Origin: Verrucomicrobiota bacterium | GTDB lineage: Bacteria; Verrucomicrobiota; Verrucomicrobiia; Limisphaerales; UBA9464 | Direction of reading: 5' to 3' | Assembly: GCA_947471985.1 (NCBI GenBank) | Contig: CANIZL010000001.1 | Location: 123,639 to 187,638, forward strand | Length of the DNA: 64,000 bases | Shown: positions 1 to 8,709 of the stretch, piece by piece | How the letters are laid out: each line of letters starts with the position of its first letter | How positions within the stretch are numbered: the stretch's first letter is position 1 | Notes under the pieces: generated by a model | Seen by the model: the letters and a program-made list of their open reading frames with translations, nothing else | Databases searched by the model: none | Told to the model about the DNA's origin: nothing | Made by a program: the position numbers and the translations under genes

Positions 1-1088
1 AGGCCCAAGGCCAGCAGAGCCGAGGCCAGCGCGGGCTTCCGCCGGCACCAGCGCACCAGTCGTTCCAACATCGATACCGGCCGGGCGGAGATCGGTCGAC
101 CCTCGAGATACGCCGCCAAATCCGCCGCCAAATCCCGGGCGGACGTGTAGCGCCGGGCGGGATCCTTGGTGAGACACTTGAGGCAGATCGTTTCCAGGTC
201 CCGCGGCACCCCCGGATTCAGGCGGGTCGGCGACACCGGATCCGTCTCGACCACCAACCGCAATGTTCGCACCGGCGTGGACGCCTGGAACGGCGGACGG
301 CCCGTCAGCAGTTCGTAGAGGACCGCGCCGAGCGAATAGACGTCGCTTCGACTGTCAATCACCCCGGCACTCGCCTGTTCCGGCGACATATAGCTAGGCG
401 ATCCCAGGATGCCGTCGGTGCGGGTCAATTCCGAATCCCGTTGGGCAAACTTGGCGAGGCCAAAATCCGTCACCCGCGGCTGGTCGCCGGGCGCCAGCAG
501 GATGTTGGAGGGTTTGAGATCCCGATGCAGGATGCCGTGGTCGTGCGCGTGTTGGACCGCGTCGGCGACGGATTTCAGCAGCCGCGCTGCGCGTTCCGGT
601 GCCAGGGGCCCTTCGCGAACCACCTTCGCCAGGCTCGGCCCGGCGACGTATTCCATGGAGAACCACGGCTGCCCATCGTGTTCTCCCACCTCGTAAACGG
701 CCACCAGGTTGGGATGCTGAAACCGCGCGGATGCCTCGGCTTCGTGACGGAAGCGGACCAGTTCCTCCGCCTTCGCGAGTTGACCCGCCGCGATCATCTT
801 CAACGCCACGATCCGGTTCAATCCGCGGTGGCGGGCTTTGAAAACAATGCCCATGCCGCCGCGCGCGATTTCCTCCAGGAACTCGTAGTTGGCAAACCCC
901 GAAAGATGCGGCACGAGGTTGGTTTCCGCTTCCAGCGCCGCGAACAGATCCCCGACCCCGGGCGTTGGTGTGGAGCCATCAATCTTCAGGGTGGTTTGCA
1001 GCAGGCACTGTTGGCACAACCCTCCCAACCCGCTGTCGACTCCGGACAGCGGGTGACCGCACGTGGGACAAGGATTGGGGGGCGTCAT
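1..1088 (-). CDS. Ser/Thr protein kinase, PknB type (3' part lies outside the window)
   Basis: Membrane-linked eukaryotic-type Ser/Thr kinase, expected to phosphorylate proteins in response to an unknown signal. Reading the minus strand from the ATG at 1088, the frame stays open to the window edge (about 362 residues). The N-terminus has a zinc-ribbon-like C7-x2-C10...C25-x2-C28. The kinase domain follows with the glycine loop (ARGGMGIVFKA, residues 75-85), Lys97, HRDLKPSN with Asp190, DFG at 208-210 and a YMSPEQA activation segment. The last visible residues (CRRKPALASALLALG) look like the start of a transmembrane segment, where such kinases often switch to an outside sensor domain. It is the last gene of a minus-strand set after an ECF sigma factor and a small membrane protein. 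The sigma-kinase pairing is common in Verrucomicrobia and Planctomycetes. The substrate is unknown. Confidence 0.95.
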   Translation of the reverse strand, partial: MTPPNPCPTCGHPLSGVDSGLGGLCQQCLLQTTLKIDGSTPTPGVGDLFAALEAETNLVPHLSGFANYEFLEEIARGGMGIVFKARHRGLNRIVALKMIAAGQLAKAEELVRFRHEAEASARFQHPNLVAVYEVGEHDGQPWFSMEYVAGPSLAKVVREGPLAPERAARLLKSVADAVQHAHDHGILHRDLKPSNILLAPGDQPRVTDFGLAKFAQRDSELTRTDGILGSPSYMSPEQASAGVIDSRSDVYSLGAVLYELLTGRPPFQASTPVRTLRLVVETDPVSPTRLNPGVPRDLETICLKCLTKDPARRYTSARDLAADLAAYLEGRPISARPVSMLERLVRWCRRKPALASALLALG

Positions 1089-1131
1089 CCGGAGTTCCTC
1101 GGCGACGCACTTCCCGGTGGCCCGCCGATAA

Positions 1132-1470
1132 TTAGACGAGCGTCCAATGAGGAACTCCCCGGAGCCATAATAAAATTCCTGTGACCACCGCCAACGCCAG
1201 CACGCCCGGAATCAAGTACCCCAAGGCCGATCCCGTGCCGGTTTTCCACCAGATCCATCCGGCAATCCCGCCGCCCAGCCCCAAAATCAGGACCAGCAGC
1301 ATCCCCGTCAGCACGGCGAATCCTTCTAAATCCGAGGCCATTCGGCTTCGCGTCAGACTTCCGTCTTTGAGCATGGCGCCGGCCATCCCGAACAGAAATG
1401 CCCAGACCAAGAAACCAACGAACGGAAAACTGACCGCCCAAACCAGGGAATGAAGGATCCGAGAAAACAT
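1132..1470 (-). CDS. Small hydrophobic membrane protein of unknown function
   Basis: 112-residue protein with three to four predicted transmembrane helices: around residues 5-30, then a pair at about 50-75, then about 82-102 followed by a short charged tail. The ATG at 1470 is preferred over an upstream GTG at 1524 because a purine-rich stretch (AAGGGGAAGG) precedes it and the protein then begins directly with a membrane segment. It sits 43 bp upstream of the kinase and about 110 bp downstream of the ECF sigma factor on the same strand, so it is probably cotranscribed. No family was recognised. A role in the same signalling module is inferred from position only. Confidence 0.6.
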   Translation of the reverse strand: MFSRILHSLVWAVSFPFVGFLVWAFLFGMAGAMLKDGSLTRSRMASDLEGFAVLTGMLLVLILGLGGGIAGWIWWKTGTGSALGYLIPGVLALAVVTGILLWLRGVPHWTLV

Positions 1471-1582
1471 AGTAAGCGCTCGCCTTCCCCTTCTGAGGAA
1501 ATCCGTTCCCGAAATTACCGGCACCGCTCCGAATTTTTATCAACTTGTCGCCGCAGCGCCGTTTTACCGCCACATCGCTGGC

Positions 1583-2329
1583 TCACCCCCCGAGGAACAA
1601 CGCGCGAAACTCGTCGTCCACATCCTTCGGATCGGCCACGGTCTCCGCCACCTGGGCCCGCAGCAGCTCCCGATAGCGGCTGCGCATCCGGTGCACCGTC
1701 ACGGCCACCGTACCGGGCTGCAATCGCAGTTCCGCCGCCACCGCGTCGTAACCGCCCGGTCCCGCCTCCTGCGTCAGAAACCGCTTTAACTGCCCAAAAA
1801 CCGCTACTTTTCCCGCCGCGCGGAACTCGGATTCCAGTTGGGCAAAGGCCTGTTCGAGCAGGGTCGTGGCCCAACGTTGATCGTAGGCCCGCTCCGGGGT
1901 GGCTTCCGTGGCGGGTTCGGCCAGATAACGCCCTTCGGCGTCGGTTTCATCCAGGGAAATCGGGGCCACGCCGCCGCCGCGTTTCTGGGCCCCGGCGCGG
2001 TCGCGTTCATCCGACAAAAAATGCTGCAGGGCGCCCAGCAAATAGGTGCGAAACCGGCCCTTTGCCTGATCGGCTGCCGCGAAATCGTTGCGGCGCAGGA
2101 GCGCGGCAAAGAAGCCCTGGGTGGCGTCCTGCGCGTCGTGCGGATTCAGCCCTTTGCGACGGAGAAAGCCGTAGATGGGCCGCCAATACGCCCGACACAG
2201 TCGTTCCAAGGCCTCGGCGGAATCCGGCGAAGTCCCCGCGCCCGCTTGCAGCACCATGCTCCAGCGGGTGCGCGTAAAATGCTCACCCCCGGACCGGTTC
2301 GCTGGTTGCGAATCTTCGATTGGACTCAC
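1583..2329 (-). CDS. ECF-type RNA polymerase sigma factor (verrucomicrobial long form)
   Basis: 248-residue sigma-70 family factor. It opens with 'FTRTRWSMVLQAG', typical of the ECF group found beside Ser/Thr kinases in Verrucomicrobia and Planctomycetes. Region 2 covers roughly residues 35-105 (AYWRPIYGFLRRKG...DAQDATQGFFAALL) and region 4 roughly 165-225, ending in a helix-turn-helix (YDAVAAELRLQPGTVAVTVHRMRSR split across two helices). It directs RNA polymerase to a special promoter set. The start is a GTG at 2329 with a weak ribosome-binding site. There is no classical anti-sigma gene next to it, and control by the downstream kinase is plausible in this group. It is divergent from a secreted CARDB protein, with a 192-bp shared promoter region. 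Confidence 0.92.
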   Translation of the reverse strand: MSPIEDSQPANRSGGEHFTRTRWSMVLQAGAGTSPDSAEALERLCRAYWRPIYGFLRRKGLNPHDAQDATQGFFAALLRRNDFAAADQAKGRFRTYLLGALQHFLSDERDRAGAQKRGGGVAPISLDETDAEGRYLAEPATEATPERAYDQRWATTLLEQAFAQLESEFRAAGKVAVFGQLKRFLTQEAGPGGYDAVAAELRLQPGTVAVTVHRMRSRYRELLRAQVAETVADPKDVDDEFRALFLGG

Positions 2330-2521
2330 CGCTGCCCAACGTGCCGAACCGGATCGGTTGCCTCAAGCGGAGACTGAACGCTCCTGGATTGAAAAAGGGC
2401 GATCAGGGGGGCGAAGAAAAAAAGCTACAATTCCCGTAATCGGACTGCGCCAGCTCCTCAGAATGGGACAGCAAACGCTCCGTCGAGCCCGACTTCGGGT
2501 GACGGTTTTCCAGTCCATCTG

Positions 2522-3628
2522 ATGATTCCAACGATGAAAACGAGTTCCTACCGACGATTTCCAGTGATCCCCGCCTTGGGGAGTCTCCTCACCCTGCTGG
2601 CCTCGGCCAGCCCAACAATTGATCCAAAGGTTTCCGTCCAGCCCGGCCGCTCGGCCGCTCCCGTGCCCGCGCTGGCGGAATCAGACGTGGTGGTCATTGG
2701 GAATATTGTCGTCACCCCCGACCCGGTTTTGGCCGGACAGGAAATTGTGGTCCGGTATAAGATTAAGAACCAGGGCACGCTGGCCACCTCGGGCAGTTTC
2801 ACCAGCCGGCTCCAGTTGAAGAATCAATACGAGTTCACTTTTTCCACCACCGACTATATCATCCCGGCGCTGGCGGCCGGACAGGTGTCGTCCCAGGAAC
2901 ACCACCTCACGCTCGATAAAACGCTTTTCTCCGGCGTGTACTCCGCCCGGCTTCGTTTGGATCCCTTTCTGGAACTGGCCAGCGAGGCCGACAACGGCAA
3001 CGATGCCAGCGATCCGTTTCCGTTCACCGTCATCGCGGTGCTCCCGGATATCAAAATCACCTTCGCGGAAGTTTGCCCGCACAGCGCCCATGCCGGGGAT
3101 GCGGTGCAACTCAAGTTCCGGGTTCTCAATGACAGCAGTTCCCCGGCCCCGGCGGCGCGCAACCGGATTGAATTGACGAATCCGCGCTCCAATCAGCCGG
3201 TGTTCAGCGTTTACCAAAACTCCGGCATCATCCCCCCGCACGGCACGGTGGACTACGTGTTTCCCTTCACGATCCCCGCCGATGGCGTCGTGGGAAAATG
3301 GAACGTCAGCGTGTTCCTGAATGACTACTCGGACTATCCCGAAGCCGACACTTTTAACAACGTCACTGATCCGCTCGTCCAACTCAAGCTGGTCGCGGCC
3401 GGCACCGCCACGGAGCCGTGCGACGAGCCCATCCGTTTCGCCAATCCCCGTTTCGTGAGCGGCAAACTTACACTGGACGTTCAGGGCGCGGGCAATGCGA
3501 CGTACACGGTCCAGGGATCCACGGATCTGAAAACCTGGACCACGGCGAGTCCGGTGACCTTGGTCAACGGCCTGGCGACCTGGACCGCGCCGACGGGTTC
3601 GGCGACCTTCTTCCGCCTTATTCGTTGA
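2522..3628 (+). CDS. Secreted CARDB-domain protein with verrucomicrobial C-terminal module
   Basis: 368 residues. The N-terminus has a basic stretch and a hydrophobic signal (about residues 13-30), so the protein is exported. Two CARDB-like beta-sandwich domains follow: residues about 55-165 (DVVVIGNIVVTPDPVLAG, YKIKNQGTLATSG) and about 175-290 (PDIKITFAEVCPHSAHAGD). The last 65 residues (LTLDVQGAGNATYTVQGS...FFRLIR) match the short C-terminal module shared by many exported verrucomicrobial proteins, with 'STDLKTWTTA' and a terminal FFR. CARDB domains usually mediate adhesion or carbohydrate and protein contacts outside the cell. ATG at 2522 or 2534 are both possible starts. Divergent from the ECF sigma gene. 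Confidence 0.85.
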   Translation: MIPTMKTSSYRRFPVIPALGSLLTLLASASPTIDPKVSVQPGRSAAPVPALAESDVVVIGNIVVTPDPVLAGQEIVVRYKIKNQGTLATSGSFTSRLQLKNQYEFTFSTTDYIIPALAAGQVSSQEHHLTLDKTLFSGVYSARLRLDPFLELASEADNGNDASDPFPFTVIAVLPDIKITFAEVCPHSAHAGDAVQLKFRVLNDSSSPAPAARNRIELTNPRSNQPVFSVYQNSGIIPPHGTVDYVFPFTIPADGVVGKWNVSVFLNDYSDYPEADTFNNVTDPLVQLKLVAAGTATEPCDEPIRFANPRFVSGKLTLDVQGAGNATYTVQGSTDLKTWTTASPVTLVNGLATWTAPTGSATFFRLIR

Positions 3629-3646
3629 TCTCGAGCACTGCTGGGC

Positions 3647-4594
3647 ATGAGCCGACTGCGCGATCAGTTACCTGCCGGTTCTTTGCTGTGGATGTGGCAC
3701 CATCCGCAGCGGGGAGGCCTGGTTACGGCGGTGCTGCCCGACGGCGAAGTCCGCGAGTTGCGGTCTCATCCGCGGGACGACTCCGTCAGCCAGGGTGTGG
3801 TTGGCCGGATCGATCCCGAGCGGATGACCCGCTTGTTGGCCTCGGCGCGGCCCGTGCTCCAGACGCCGGCGGTCCCGGCGACCGACCAACTATCCGAGGG
3901 CTTCAGTGTGGCCCTCAAGGAAAGCGAAGGGGCGCTGACCGAACGTTGGGTAGCGGCGACCGAGCTGTCGGGCGATTTGGGCCTGCGGACCCTGCGGGAG
4001 CAGGTGTTGGCTGTGCGGGCCGAGGCCGAAGGCGGACGATTCCGCTGGCGCAGCCTCGCCGGACGTCTGTTTTGGCTCCTGATCGCGGTCAGTCTGGGAA
4101 TCCTGTGGCTCATCCTTCGCGATGGGCGAACGGGCGATGAGCTTGAACGCCTCGGCGAGCGACTTTCCGGACAGGTGATGAGGCGGGAGGGGAAATCCGG
4201 CTACGATCGCGACAAGTTTATTGAGGTGCGGTTTTCCCCTCAAGGCGGTGGCGAAGTCGTCACCAAAATTGCGCAATACCTGTCCGCCGAAAACTGGGCC
4301 GCCGCCGCCCCGGGCACCTCTGTGGCGTTGCTGCATTTGCCGCTTCGTCACCAAACCTACTTGGAAAGCGATATCCGACGCTGGCAACACGACAAGCACT
4401 GGATCGTACTGTTTCCGGCCACCCTGATCCTGCTCGGTTTCGTCGTGTTGGTTTGCTTTCCCCGCTATCGGGTCGGCGTGCACAGCGATGGACAAGAGTA
4501 CCTCATCGTGGGGGACAAGGTGGTCAGTGATGACAAGGACCTCCCAGTCAGTCGCCTCGCGCTCAATGTCTCCCGCCTGCTGTGGAATCGGTAG
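3647..4594 (+). CDS. Two-TM membrane protein with a DUF3592-like central domain
   Basis: 315 residues, 18 bp after the CARDB gene and probably cotranscribed. The N-terminal 130 residues are soluble and unrecognised. Transmembrane helices lie at about 145-160 (FWLLIAVSLGILWLIL) and 255-275 (WIVLFPATLILLGFVVLVCF). Between them, 'FIEVRFSPQGGGEVVTKI' and 'PGTSVALLHLP' recall the DUF3592 pattern of a small beta domain flanked by two helices, a resemblance judged by eye. The C-terminal tail (about 40 residues) contains 'GVHSDGQEYLIVGDKVV'. Function unknown. Confidence 0.65.
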   Translation: MSRLRDQLPAGSLLWMWHHPQRGGLVTAVLPDGEVRELRSHPRDDSVSQGVVGRIDPERMTRLLASARPVLQTPAVPATDQLSEGFSVALKESEGALTERWVAATELSGDLGLRTLREQVLAVRAEAEGGRFRWRSLAGRLFWLLIAVSLGILWLILRDGRTGDELERLGERLSGQVMRREGKSGYDRDKFIEVRFSPQGGGEVVTKIAQYLSAENWAAAAPGTSVALLHLPLRHQTYLESDIRRWQHDKHWIVLFPATLILLGFVVLVCFPRYRVGVHSDGQEYLIVGDKVVSDDKDLPVSRLALNVSRLLWNR

Positions 4595-4643
4595 ACGCGA
4601 TGAGGGCTTGAGGGGCGGTGCTCAAGATCGAGGCCCCTAGCGT

Positions 4644-5651
4644 TCAATCCGATGACCGCCGCAGCCGAAGCCTCATTTTTTGGGATGCGGCCGTCGTCGA
4701 TACGAACACCTTCACGTCCGGGTGGGTGGCGTAGAGGCGGAAGCGGTCGCCGTCGGGTACCAGGTAGGCACTGCTGCGCTTGGGGTCGGCGGGGTTGGCG
4801 GGGAGGATGGGGTTGCCCGGGTACTTTTTCCAATGCACCAAATCGGTGGAGACGGCCAGATTGCTGCTCCATTGGGTCCATTTCTCATCCGCCGAGGCGT
4901 GATAGTTGGCGTAGTACCGGCCCTGGTATTTGATCACCTGATTGAAGGCGACGGCGAATTTGTCGCAGGCTTAGGGGCCGCGCTGCAGGACCGGCTCATC
5001 CTGCACGTTGGTCCACGTCGTGAGGTCGCGGGACCGCGCCAACCACACCGCCGCGTCGTCGCGTTCATAGAAGAGATTCCACACTCCGTTTTCGACAAAG
5101 ACGGCGGGGGTTCCATACGGTCCGGTTTTGATCCGCGTGCCATCCACGTGGCGGATGTCCAAATCGCCCTGCTCGATCCAGTGCCTGCCGTCGGTGGATC
5201 GCAAGAGGTGCGCGACGTCATTGAGGCCTTCGGAAAAGAGATAGTACTGGCCGGATTCCTGGACGACGCAGACATCCTCAATCCAACCCTGGTCGTAGAG
5301 GGGAGCCTCTCCGTCGCGCTTCCAGATCAGTCCATCTTTCGACGTAGCCAAGCCGAGGAAGTGGGTCGATTTGCGGTCGGAGTTATAGCCGTTGTACCAC
5401 ATTTTCCACTGACTGCCGTCGTGCAGGATGTAGCTGCGCTCACGAATGGATCGATCCCATGTATCCCGGCCCGTACCGGCGAAAACTCGATTGGTCGTGA
5501 GGGGTTGGAAATGAACCAATTCGCTCGGAAATTCCCGGCTGGCTGGTGCTTCGGCGCCGTGGCTCCCGGCTGCCGGAACCCCGCACAGCAACATCGCCGT
5601 GGCGACTTGGATGACGGAGCGTTGGCAATTACGCGGTTTCAGGCGGGCCAT
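4644..5651 (-). pseudogene. Secreted glycosidase (five-bladed propeller, GH43/GH130-like) interrupted by one in-frame TAA
   Basis: The minus-strand frame from the ATG at 5651 has a signal peptide (SVIQVATAMLLCGVPAAGSHG), then blades with 'WKMWYNGYN', 'LGLATSKDGLIWKRDG', 'ARSRDLTTWTNV'. These are the repeated 'ATSxDGxxW' strands of beta-propeller glycosidases acting on extracellular glycans. The frame meets TAA at 4973-4971 (after LQRGP) and then continues in the same frame with 'ACDKFAVAFNQVIKYQGRYY' and 'NLAVSTDLVHWKKYPGNPIL' to a natural stop at 4644. The region after the stop carries a conserved blade, so the full gene is about 335 codons with a single nonsense change (GAA to TAA would be one step). 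Recent inactivation, a sequencing error or readthrough are all possible. A TTG at 5687 is an alternative start. Confidence 0.8.
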
Positions 5652-5758
5652 TTGGAGGACCCTGAGGGCGGCGCTCTTTTGCGTCAAGCGGCAGGGGCTT
5701 CCAGCGTCGGGATGGCGCCACTGCGTTGGCGCTCCAGCGCGGCCAACGCGACGGCGGC

Positions 5759-7396
5759 TTACCGTCGTCCCAGCACCATCTCTCGCATGCGCTGGATGAA
5801 GGGCTGGACTTTGCCCGGGAGCGATGGTTGCCCGTTATCCGATTTGGAGGCATCCATCCGTGCCCGGGTCGCGGCTTCGCGCTCGGCCACCGTCTTCTCC
5901 AGGAGCGGAAGCAAGTCGGGTTCGCTCGCCAGCAGGTGCCGCAGCGAATCCTCGGTGATCTCCATCAGGATGCACTCGGTGAGGGCGGTGACGGAGGCAT
6001 TGCGCGGTTCGCCGCTGAGCAGGGACCGTTCCCCCAGCAGGTTACCCGGTTCCAACGTGGCCAGTTCGAGCGGCTGCCCGATTCCGTGCGGCGCGGCCCG
6101 ATGCACCCGTAACGTTCCCTCGGCGACCAGAAACATCGAGTCGCCGACATCGCCTTCGCGGAACAACATTTGTCCGCGCCGCACCGCCCGCATGCGGACT
6201 TCCGCCGCCAGGGTGCGAAGACTGGAATCGGGAAACCCGTGAAACAACGCGATGCGACGTAGGAACGCCAGTCGGTCGTCCACCTGGCGATACCCCTGAG
6301 TGACCTGCGGCATCCGGGCGAGGAAGACGTTTTCCTGGGGATGCGCGAACGTCAGACCGGCCTTGCCGAGGTGATCCAGGATGCACAACCAGACGACATG
6401 CGTGACCGTGTCGGGTGAAGTCTTGGAAGGGTCGAGCCAGAACCGCACCGCATACTCCACGCCGGCCGCCGAAGCCTCCGTCACGAGGATCTCGGGTGCC
6501 GGCGTGTGGCGGGGACCGTCGGTACGCGACGTGGCCGCGCTGAGCGCGGCGGAGAGGATGCGCAGCGCCCGATCGGCACCCACTTCCGCGTCCAGTCGTA
6601 GCCGCAACTGGAACCGACTCTCCGGCTGCGGCAACGAGTGGTTGCTGACGGCGCTGGTCGCGAGCCGGCTGTTCGGCACCATGACAATCACACCGTCGCG
6701 GGTGCGGAGGCGCAGCGTGCGCCAATTGATTTCCTCAATCCAACCCCGGATGGGATCGCCCGTGCCGGAAACCACGATCCAGTCGCCGATCGAATACGCG
6801 CGGTCGAGGTTGGCGCCGAGGCCGGCAAAGAAATCTAGGATGAGGGGTCGCAGCGCGATGCCGAGGACGATTCCGACCGCACCGGAGGCCGCCCAGAAGC
6901 TCGCCATCGACTGGCCCAGCACCGTCACCAGAATTCCCACACAGGCCCCGACAACCAGGACCATTGCCTGAACGTCTTTGAAGATCTTCTGGATGGGCCG
7001 CCCGAGTGCCCGCGCGGCCAGGCCATCGAGGACGAAGACGCACAGCCAACGATGCAGCATTACGGCGCCGAGGAACCAGAGTGCGATCAGGTAGGTGCGC
7101 CGTCCCCAGGCAATGTGCGGTGGTTCCGCCGCCGTGTCTGCGCCCGTGATGGGCCATAACACGGGCTGCAAGAATCCCAACATCGCCCAGAGGACGAAGA
7201 CAACGGTCGACAGCGCGACGGAACGAATTGCCGCCGGTTGGTCAGAAGGACGAGGCACGGATGCACCCAGCGAGACACCCTTGCGTGAACGGAAGGTGAC
7301 GAACAGATGACAAATGGGTGACGGAGTCCGGTGGGTGCCGCGAAACCGGGAAGAACTCGCGATTCCAGAATGAGCGGCCAAATCCCCAGCAGGCAT
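5759..7396 (-). CDS. MscS-family mechanosensitive channel fused to a cyclic-nucleotide-binding domain
   Basis: About 545 residues from the ATG at 7396. Three to four transmembrane helices are followed by the MscS pore helix and beta domain (SFWAASGAVGIVLGIALRPL, SIGDWIVVSG, GVIVMVPNSRL). The C-terminal 130 residues form a CNBD-like fold with 'FREGDVGDSMFLVAEG' and a phosphate-binding-cassette-like 'GERSLLSGEPRNASV'. This is the architecture of bacterial cyclic-nucleotide-gated channels of the MscS superfamily, so ion or solute flux may depend on cAMP or cGMP. The start is uncertain: the frame stays open to 7681, but that part overlaps the divergent transposase and has no membrane signature, and no good ribosome-binding site precedes 7396 or 7441. 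Confidence 0.85.
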   Translation of the reverse strand: MPAGDLAAHSGIASSSRFRGTHRTPSPICHLFVTFRSRKGVSLGASVPRPSDQPAAIRSVALSTVVFVLWAMLGFLQPVLWPITGADTAAEPPHIAWGRRTYLIALWFLGAVMLHRWLCVFVLDGLAARALGRPIQKIFKDVQAMVLVVGACVGILVTVLGQSMASFWAASGAVGIVLGIALRPLILDFFAGLGANLDRAYSIGDWIVVSGTGDPIRGWIEEINWRTLRLRTRDGVIVMVPNSRLATSAVSNHSLPQPESRFQLRLRLDAEVGADRALRILSAALSAATSRTDGPRHTPAPEILVTEASAAGVEYAVRFWLDPSKTSPDTVTHVVWLCILDHLGKAGLTFAHPQENVFLARMPQVTQGYRQVDDRLAFLRRIALFHGFPDSSLRTLAAEVRMRAVRRGQMLFREGDVGDSMFLVAEGTLRVHRAAPHGIGQPLELATLEPGNLLGERSLLSGEPRNASVTALTECILMEITEDSLRHLLASEPDLLPLLEKTVAEREAATRARMDASKSDNGQPSLPGKVQPFIQRMREMVLGRR

Positions 7397-7489
7397 GCAT
7401 CGCCGGTTTCGACACGCTCTATACACAAAGGGACGGGTCATTTGAAAATAAAGTGTGGACGGGGATTTTGTATTGGATAGGGTTGGGTC

Positions 7490-8554
7490 ATGCGACAGGC
7501 GCGGATGAAGGTGAGTTCGGAGGGGGATCGTGCGGTGTACCATTGCGTATCGCGGGTGGTGGACCGGCGGTACATCTTTGGGGAGGCGGAGAAGGAGAAG
7601 TTCGTACAGTTCCTGCGGGAGTATGAGCAGTTCTGCGGGGTGGAGGTGCTGACGTTCTGCGTGATGTCGAATCACTTCCATGTGCTGGTGGAAGTGCCGC
7701 AGCGACCGGAGGTCCTGCCGGACGGGGAAGAGGTACTACGCCGATTGAAAGGCTTGTCCGGCGCCGCCATTACGGCGGGGAAGGCAGCTCAGATGCTGGC
7801 GATGTTCGCCGCTGCGAAGGACGAGAAAGGCGCAGCCGAGTATCTGGAACAGTTCCACCGCCGAATGTGGGATGTGAGCGAGTTCATCAAACTGCTGAAA
7901 CAACGCTTCACGCAGTGGTACAATGGAAAAATGGGCCGGAAAGGCACGCTGTGGGAAGACCGCTTCAAGAGTGTGCTGGTGGAGGGGGAAGGGGATCCCC
8001 TGGTGACCATGGCCGCGTATATCGATTTGAATCCCGTCCGGGCGGGGCTGGTGACGGACCCGGGGAAGTATCGCTGGAGCGGGTACGGCGAAGCGATGGC
8101 GGGGCGGCGGCGGTCGCGGGAAGGGATCCGGCGGATTTACGGTCTGGGCGTGCGTTCGCTCGAAGTCACCGTGACTGAGGCCCTGCGGGGCTATCGGGTG
8201 CGGGTGTTTTCGCAGGGAATGGAAGGCGTGGGTGGAACCGATGCCACTGGCCAGCCACTACGGCGGGGCATAGAGCCGGCCGCGGTGGAGCAGATGCTGT
8301 TAAAGCGCGGGCGGGTGGGGATGGAGGAGTATGTGCACTGCCGGGTGCGGTATTTCACGGACGGCGTGGCGTTGGGGAGCCGGGATTTTGTGGAAGGAGC
8401 GTTTGGCCGATTCCGGCAGCATTTCAGTCCGGGACGGCAGAGTGGTGCGCGGCGGATGCGCGGGCTGGAGCCGGAACTCTTCACCGCCCGGGATCTGCGA
8501 GTGAATGTGTTTGGTGGCGGTGAGGGAGCCGCTGGGAATTTCGCGATGCAGTGA
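7490..8554 (+). CDS. REP-associated tyrosine transposase (RAYT, Y1 HUH family)
   Basis: 354 residues. The HUH metal site is in 'SNHFHVLVE' (His62, His64). The N-terminal core 'YHCVSRVVDRRYIF' and the later 'GTLWEDRFKSVLVE' and 'YIDLNPVRAGLV' are hallmarks of the IS200/REP transposase group, with a candidate nucleophilic Tyr in 'RFTQWYNG'. The C-terminal 140 residues are an extra domain seen in long RAYTs. Such proteins nick and move short palindromic repeats rather than carrying transposon ends. Three copies of one repeat lie within 1.1 kb downstream. The first 30 codons are rich in G, and codon use resembles the neighbours only loosely. ATG at 7490. Confidence 0.93.
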   Translation: MRQARMKVSSEGDRAVYHCVSRVVDRRYIFGEAEKEKFVQFLREYEQFCGVEVLTFCVMSNHFHVLVEVPQRPEVLPDGEEVLRRLKGLSGAAITAGKAAQMLAMFAAAKDEKGAAEYLEQFHRRMWDVSEFIKLLKQRFTQWYNGKMGRKGTLWEDRFKSVLVEGEGDPLVTMAAYIDLNPVRAGLVTDPGKYRWSGYGEAMAGRRRSREGIRRIYGLGVRSLEVTVTEALRGYRVRVFSQGMEGVGGTDATGQPLRRGIEPAAVEQMLLKRGRVGMEEYVHCRVRYFTDGVALGSRDFVEGAFGRFRQHFSPGRQSGARRMRGLEPELFTARDLRVNVFGGGEGAAGNFAMQ

Positions 8555-8561
8555 AGTGGCG

Positions 8562-8579
8562 ATCCCCTTGGGGCTTTTT
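8562..8579 (+). terminator. Possible short intrinsic terminator after the RAYT gene
   Basis: CCCC-TT-GGGG followed by CTTTTT begins about 8 bp after the transposase stop. The stem is only four base pairs, so this is a weak call. Confidence 0.3.
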
Positions 8580-8584
8580 GGTGC

Positions 8585-8635
8585 GCAATTCCAAAGCGGT
8601 AGAGGGCTTTCGTAGTCCACGACGCTTCACGACTG
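8585..8635 (+). repeat. Dispersed repeat, copy 1 (RAYT-proximal)
   Basis: Begins with 'ATTCCAAAGCGGTAGAGGGC' and continues with 'GTAGTCCACGACGC'. It is about 50 bp and matches copy 2 at 9322-9373 almost exactly over the first 20 bases. Located 30 bp after the RAYT stop codon, as expected for a REP substrate. Confidence 0.75.
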
Positions 8636-8709
8636 CTTATGCGGCGGGTGAGCCAGCGAAGGGCGTCCGGCGAGGGGTGGCGAACGGAGGACGATCCACC
8701 GCGTTACTC

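Noticed and set aside
4611..4638. AGGGGC...GCCCCT inverted repeat between convergent genes
   Set aside because: Six-bp stem with a 16-nt loop and no U-tract; not convincing as a terminator.
4680..6242. Open frame of 520 codons on the plus strand
   Set aside because: It runs antisense through the glycosidase remnant and the MscS-CNBD gene, whose conserved motifs lie on the minus strand; its own protein has no recognisable features.
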